From positions 1 to 8,065 of the forward strand of contig JBBRZF010000162.1 of assembly GCA_038236965.1 (NCBI GenBank): 8,065 nt of DNA, written 5' to 3'. Below, piece by piece: positions 5,658 through 8,065 of the stretch. Every line of letters starts with the position of its first letter. The first letter of the stretch is position 1. The notes under the pieces were generated by a model, which saw only the letters and a program-made list of their open reading frames with translations, made no database searches and had not been told where the DNA came from. Source of the stretch: JBBRZF01 sp038236965 (GTDB taxonomy: Bacteria; Acidobacteriota; Terriglobia; Terriglobales; Acidobacteriaceae). The position numbers and the translations under genes were made by a program.

Positions 5658-5865
5658 AACAACTCCTCGATCTCGATTCGGAGCGGGTCGTCAAGGCAAA
5701 CAAGCCTAAAGACGCAACTCCGGACTGACGCAGCTTGCGTGCAGCAAATGTGTACTCCATAGTACCCCGACCCTTGCCAAATAGAAAGTTGAAGTGTGGA
5801 CGTTGTGCCACATTTTGCGGGCGTTTGCGCCGAGTGCAGAGGGAGCGTCCCGGCAGAGAGCGCAG

Positions 5866-5894
5866 TTGAAATCGGGGAGGGTGAAGCCTACACT
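5866..5894 (+). promoter_or_regulatory. Sigma70-like promoter candidate for nuoB
   Basis: TTGAAA (5866-5871) and TACACT (5889-5894) are separated by an ideal 17 nt, giving a predicted start near 5901 and a leader of about 107 nt. If this is the promoter, the palindrome at 5933-5948 lies downstream of the start and would act negatively. A weaker second option, CAAACT at 5971-5976, would place the palindrome near -41.5. Confidence 0.4.
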
Positions 5895-5932
5895 CAAGGC
5901 TATCTACAACCGCAAGCAGTTCTCTGGGTGTG

Positions 5933-5948
5933 TGTGACGGCGGTCACA
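5933..5948. promoter_or_regulatory. CRP/FNR-family operator-like palindrome upstream of nuoB
   Basis: TGTGACGGCGGTCACA is a perfect dyad with 6-bp arms and fits the CRP recognition pattern TGTGA-N6-TCACA exactly. It ends 59 nt before the nuoB start codon. CRP/FNR-family regulators are widespread in bacteria, but the recognising protein in this organism is unknown. Confidence 0.55.
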
Positions 5949-6007
5949 GCAGCGAAGTACGCGCATAGGTCAAACTAGGGAGTCACAAGCAGGAAGGAAT
6001 CTTTGTC

Positions 6008-6577
6008 ATGGGTTGGATCGATAACCGGTTCGAAAAGAATTTCATTACCACGACGGTGGACTACGTCTTCAACTGGGCGCGCAAATCCGCCATTTGGCCG
6101 ATGACGTTTGGGCTGGCGTGCTGCGCCATTGAAATGATGGCCGCCTCGGCGTCGCGCTACGACATTGCGCGATTCGGCTCAGAGGTATTCCGTCCGAGCC
6201 CGAGGCAGAGCGATCTGATGATCGTAGCGGGAACGGTGACGTTGAAGATGGCTCCGGTAGTGAAGCGTCTTTACGACCAGATGCCGGACCCGAAGTGGGT
6301 GATCTCGATGGGCGCATGCTCGTCGGTGGGCGGACCGTTCAATACCTATGCGACGTTGCAGGGAGTTGACCGTATCGTTCCGGTGGATGTGTATGTAACA
6401 GGCTGTCCGCCGCGTCCGGAAAACCTGTTCTATGCGTTGTTGAAGTTGCAGGACAAGATTGACACGATGTCGATTGCGCGCCGTCCTACTGAAGTTCGTT
6501 TGCATGAAGATATGATCGAACAGTTCAAGCAAAAGGTCAGGGTAGCGCAAGCGGATTCCATGCAGCCGCACGTATAG
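6008..6577 (+). CDS. nuoB: NADH-quinone oxidoreductase subunit B (complex I)
   Basis: This 189-residue subunit of the peripheral arm of complex I carries 4Fe-4S cluster N2, which passes electrons to quinone. The cluster ligands are all visible: the tandem cysteines C38-C39 in GLACCAIEMM, C104 in SMGACSSVGG and C133 in TGCPPRPE. RYDIARFGSEVFRPSPRQSD (50-69) and the VAGTVT segment near 73-78 are strongly conserved in the family. Length is normal (T. thermophilus Nqo6 is 181 residues). The ATG has GGAAGG about 10 nt upstream. It is odd that nuoA and nuoC, usually adjacent, are absent: upstream is a divergent glycosyltransferase and 122 nt downstream is a GGDEF gene. It may be a second copy or a relocated single copy. 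The function call is secure; the related hydrogenase small subunits differ in motif context. Confidence 0.96.
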   Translation: MGWIDNRFEKNFITTTVDYVFNWARKSAIWPMTFGLACCAIEMMAASASRYDIARFGSEVFRPSPRQSDLMIVAGTVTLKMAPVVKRLYDQMPDPKWVISMGACSSVGGPFNTYATLQGVDRIVPVDVYVTGCPPRPENLFYALLKLQDKIDTMSIARRPTEVRLHEDMIEQFKQKVRVAQADSMQPHV

Positions 6578-6599
6578 GCGAGAGATCAAATCAAGTGAT

Positions 6600-6680
6600 G
6601 GCACAGCCCCGCCGGCAAACTCCGAAGTTGGGCGTAGTATCAGAATTGGGTTAGGGCAAAACCTATAGCCGGGTAGAACT
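6600..6680 (+). promoter_or_regulatory. Leader with partial GEMM-I (c-di-GMP riboswitch) resemblance
   Basis: The 122-nt gap before the GGDEF gene contains GGCAAAC (6614-6620), a small hairpin AACT-CCGA-AGTT (6618-6629), a second hairpin TAGG-GCAAAA-CCTA (6652-6665) and AGCCGGG (6667-6673). CCGGC (6612-6616) can pair with GCCGG (6668-6672), closing both hairpins in one domain. That layout, GGCAAAC at the 5' side and AGCCGGG at the 3' side, resembles GEMM-I aptamers. However, the invariant GACGCAAAGCC block between the hairpins is replaced by GGGCGTAGTATC and the first loop is not a GAAA tetraloop. It could be a divergent variant or coincidence. Its position upstream of a c-di-GMP synthase gene is what makes it notable. 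Confidence 0.25.
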
Positions 6681-6699
6681 GTTTTGTCTGGATGCTGGC

Positions 6700-7605
6700 A
6701 TGGATGTTCGTCCGCAATTCGACAAGCTGTCCAAAGTAGCTGTGTTCGCAATCGGCCTGTTGGCTCTCTGCGTGATCGGGTACTTCGACTGGGCGACCGG
6801 TCCTGCGTTCTCGTTCGCGATCTTCTATCTAATTCCAATTTATTTTGTGGTGTGGTTCGGCGGGCTGGGGTTGGGCGTGCTGATGTCCGCGTTGTGCGGG
6901 CTATCGCTGATCATCGCCGACCTGGGATGGGAGCTGAACAAGAGTACGTATGCGACCGATTGGGATCGAACGGCGAAGGTCATGTTCTTCCTGATAACCG
7001 CTTTGTTGCTGGGACGATTGCGCAATGCGTACCGGCGGGAGCTGGAGCTTTCGCGCATAGACTTCCTGACGGGAGTTGCCAACGTCCGCGAGTTCTACCA
7101 TTTGTGCGAAGCGGAGCGACAACGGGCCATTCGTTACGAACGAGTGGTGAGCGTTGCGTTCCTCGATCTGGACGGATTCAAGCATGTGAACGACCTGCTG
7201 GGACACACCATGGGCGACAAGGTCCTGGAAGCGGTAGCGAAGACGATACAGTCGAACGTGCGCGCGACGGACCTGGTGGCTCGCATGGGAGGAGATGAAT
7301 TTGTGGTGCTACTGCCGGAGGCGGACGCACCTTCCGCGCGCGTGGTGCTGGAGAAAATAAGACTGCTGATGACCGACCTGTTTGCGAAGAACCGCTGGCC
7401 GCTATCGACGAGCATCGGCATGGTGACGTTCCTGTCGATGCCCGATTCGACGGACGAGATGATTGGCGCGGCCGACCGCCTGATGTACTCGGTAAAGAAT
7501 TCCGGCAAGAACCGCATGGCGCACACGGTGTATCCACCGACTGCGGCGAATGCGGAGCAAAGCGCATATAGGGCGGACTCTAGGATGCCTTCGGCGGGGA
7601 AGTGA
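6700..7605 (+). CDS. Membrane-anchored GGDEF diguanylate cyclase
   Basis: This 301-residue inner-membrane enzyme is predicted to make cyclic-di-GMP from two GTP. Three or four hydrophobic segments (about 12-28, 36-54, 55-75 and 92-106) form the N-terminal sensor/anchor part. A short charged linker (LRNAYRRELELSRI, 107-120) leads into the GGDEF domain. DFLTGVANVREF (121-132) is the domain start, FLDLDGF (154-160) holds the metal-binding aspartate, and GGDEF (197-201) is the intact active site. RATD (188-191), exactly five residues before GGDEF, is the RxxD inhibitory site, so product feedback is expected. The C-terminal YSVKNSGKNR block (263-272) is also canonical. No EAL, PAS or receiver domain is present. 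The Ala/Ser-rich tail after 280 is not conserved-looking. The ribosome site is weak. It lies 122 nt after nuoB and may have its own promoter or be read through from it. Confidence 0.95.
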   Translation: MDVRPQFDKLSKVAVFAIGLLALCVIGYFDWATGPAFSFAIFYLIPIYFVVWFGGLGLGVLMSALCGLSLIIADLGWELNKSTYATDWDRTAKVMFFLITALLLGRLRNAYRRELELSRIDFLTGVANVREFYHLCEAERQRAIRYERVVSVAFLDLDGFKHVNDLLGHTMGDKVLEAVAKTIQSNVRATDLVARMGGDEFVVLLPEADAPSARVVLEKIRLLMTDLFAKNRWPLSTSIGMVTFLSMPDSTDEMIGAADRLMYSVKNSGKNRMAHTVYPPTAANAEQSAYRADSRMPSAGK

Positions 7606-7638
7606 AGCGTGACAGTCCGCACAATCGTGCAATTCGCG

Positions 7639-8065
7639 TCAGAGAAAGCTGGAGCTTACGGCTGCGGTCTGCGCTGTCACGTCGCGCTGCGCAGCTTTCC
7701 TTGTCCAGAGTAATAGGCCGATGCTGAACGCAAGCAGAAGCCAGACCTGGTGGCAGAGGACGAAAGAATCCCAAAGCGGACCTCGGTCGCCAAACCTGTC
7801 GTAAAGCGCGAGGGGCAATGGGACGAAGAAGGGCAATGCGAGCCATGCGAGTTGCGGCCTGTGTTTAAGTGCGAATGCGATGGGAAGCACGAGCAAGCCT
7901 GCGTCGTAAAAGCGGTGGTAAAAGGGCAGCAGGCCGATGAGCACGATAGGCTCGACATTGCGGTCGGTCCGGAAGTACCAATAAAGACACAAGACGACGC
8001 AGATGGACCAGGCAATCGCATTGCAAGCGAGCCGGGATAGTCCGAAGCTAGCAGGAATAAGTTGC
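7639..8065 (-). CDS. Multi-span membrane protein, GT87/DUF2029-like, C-terminal part
   Basis: The frame stays open from the TGA stop at 7639 to the right edge, giving 141 visible codons; the N-terminus is beyond the window, so the TTG at 7992 is not the start. Four hydrophobic stretches are visible, including LACNAIAWSICVVLCLYWYF, a long one around VLIGLLPFYHRFYDAGLLVL, LAWLALPFFVPLPLALY and VWLLLAFSIGLLLW, followed by a polar basic C-terminal tail. The YHRFYDAGLL segment resembles the late region of polyprenol-phosphate-mannose-dependent alpha-mannosyltransferases (GT87, formerly DUF2029), GT-C fold membrane enzymes that use lipid-linked sugars. The catalytic acidic residues would be in the missing N-terminal loop, so activity cannot be judged. 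The gene is convergent with the GGDEF gene, 33 nt apart, and I see no clear terminator between them. The membrane protein call is firm; the family is tentative. Confidence 0.6.
   Translation of the reverse strand, partial: QLIPASFGLSRLACNAIAWSICVVLCLYWYFRTDRNVEPIVLIGLLPFYHRFYDAGLLVLPIAFALKHRPQLAWLALPFFVPLPLALYDRFGDRGPLWDSFVLCHQVWLLLAFSIGLLLWTRKAAQRDVTAQTAAVSSSFL

Larger units (their letters stand above)
5658..6007. other. Divergent regulatory region between glycosyltransferase and nuoB
   Basis: These 350 nt hold no credible gene; the small minus-strand frame at 5706-5897 lacks a ribosome site and domain-like composition. The left part contains the short dyad ACGCA-GCT-TGCGT (5728-5740), about 70 bp upstream of the glycosyltransferase start. 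The right part contains a sigma70-like promoter candidate and a CRP/FNR-type palindrome, annotated separately, directed to nuoB. I found no convincing promoter for the glycosyltransferase. Confidence 0.6.

Noticed and set aside
5706..5897. 63-codon minus-strand ORF in the nuoB/glycosyltransferase gap
   Set aside because: It has no ribosome site and no recognisable motif, and it overlaps the nuoB promoter candidate.
7639..7992. Complete 117-residue ORF
   Set aside because: The frame continues open to the window edge with hydrophobic membrane-type sequence, so this is the C-terminal part of a longer gene.

Overview
The window looks like a chromosomal segment of a moderately GC-rich (about 55-60%) bacterium. 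An acidobacterium is the best guess. That is an inference from three things: a secreted DUF4097 protein, a free-standing nuoB, and dispersed minisatellite-like intergenic repeats of the kind common in that phylum. No rRNA or other phylogenetic marker is present, so this is not proven. There are no transposases, phage genes, tRNAs or CRISPR arrays.

Layout, left to right. (1) The 3' end of an RluA-type pseudouridine synthase gene (+), cut by the window edge. (2) Convergent to it, a minus-strand pair: a 51-residue six-cysteine zinc-ribbon-like microprotein followed 36 nt later by a HerA/YjgR-type (DUF853) ATPase. (3) Divergent from that pair, a class I SAM-dependent methyltransferase (+). (4) A 572-nt gene-free stretch. 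It holds a tandem array of seven 35-37-bp units, then a -10-like box (TACAAT) directly followed by about 170 nt packed with hairpins, a candidate structured RNA. (5) A secreted DUF4097 beta-repeat protein (-). (6) A heptamer repeat, a strong minus-strand intrinsic terminator and a 15-bp triplication at the 3' end of a family 2 glycosyltransferase (-). (7) A 350-nt divergent regulatory region with a promoter candidate and a perfect CRP/FNR-type palindrome. (8) A solitary nuoB (+). (9) A leader with some resemblance to a GEMM (cyclic-di-GMP) aptamer. (10) A membrane-bound GGDEF diguanylate cyclase (+). (11) Convergent to it, the C-terminal part of a multi-membrane-span protein resembling GT87/DUF2029 mannosyltransferases (-), cut by the right edge.

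The genes do not form one pathway. The only convincing operon is microprotein plus ATPase. Two glycosyltransferase-like genes and a c-di-GMP synthase suggest envelope or polysaccharide functions nearby, but the window does not link them directly. The items most worth following up are the structured intergenic block (3600-3770), the GEMM-like leader before the GGDEF gene, the CRP-type site before the orphan nuoB, and the microprotein paired with the HerA-like ATPase.
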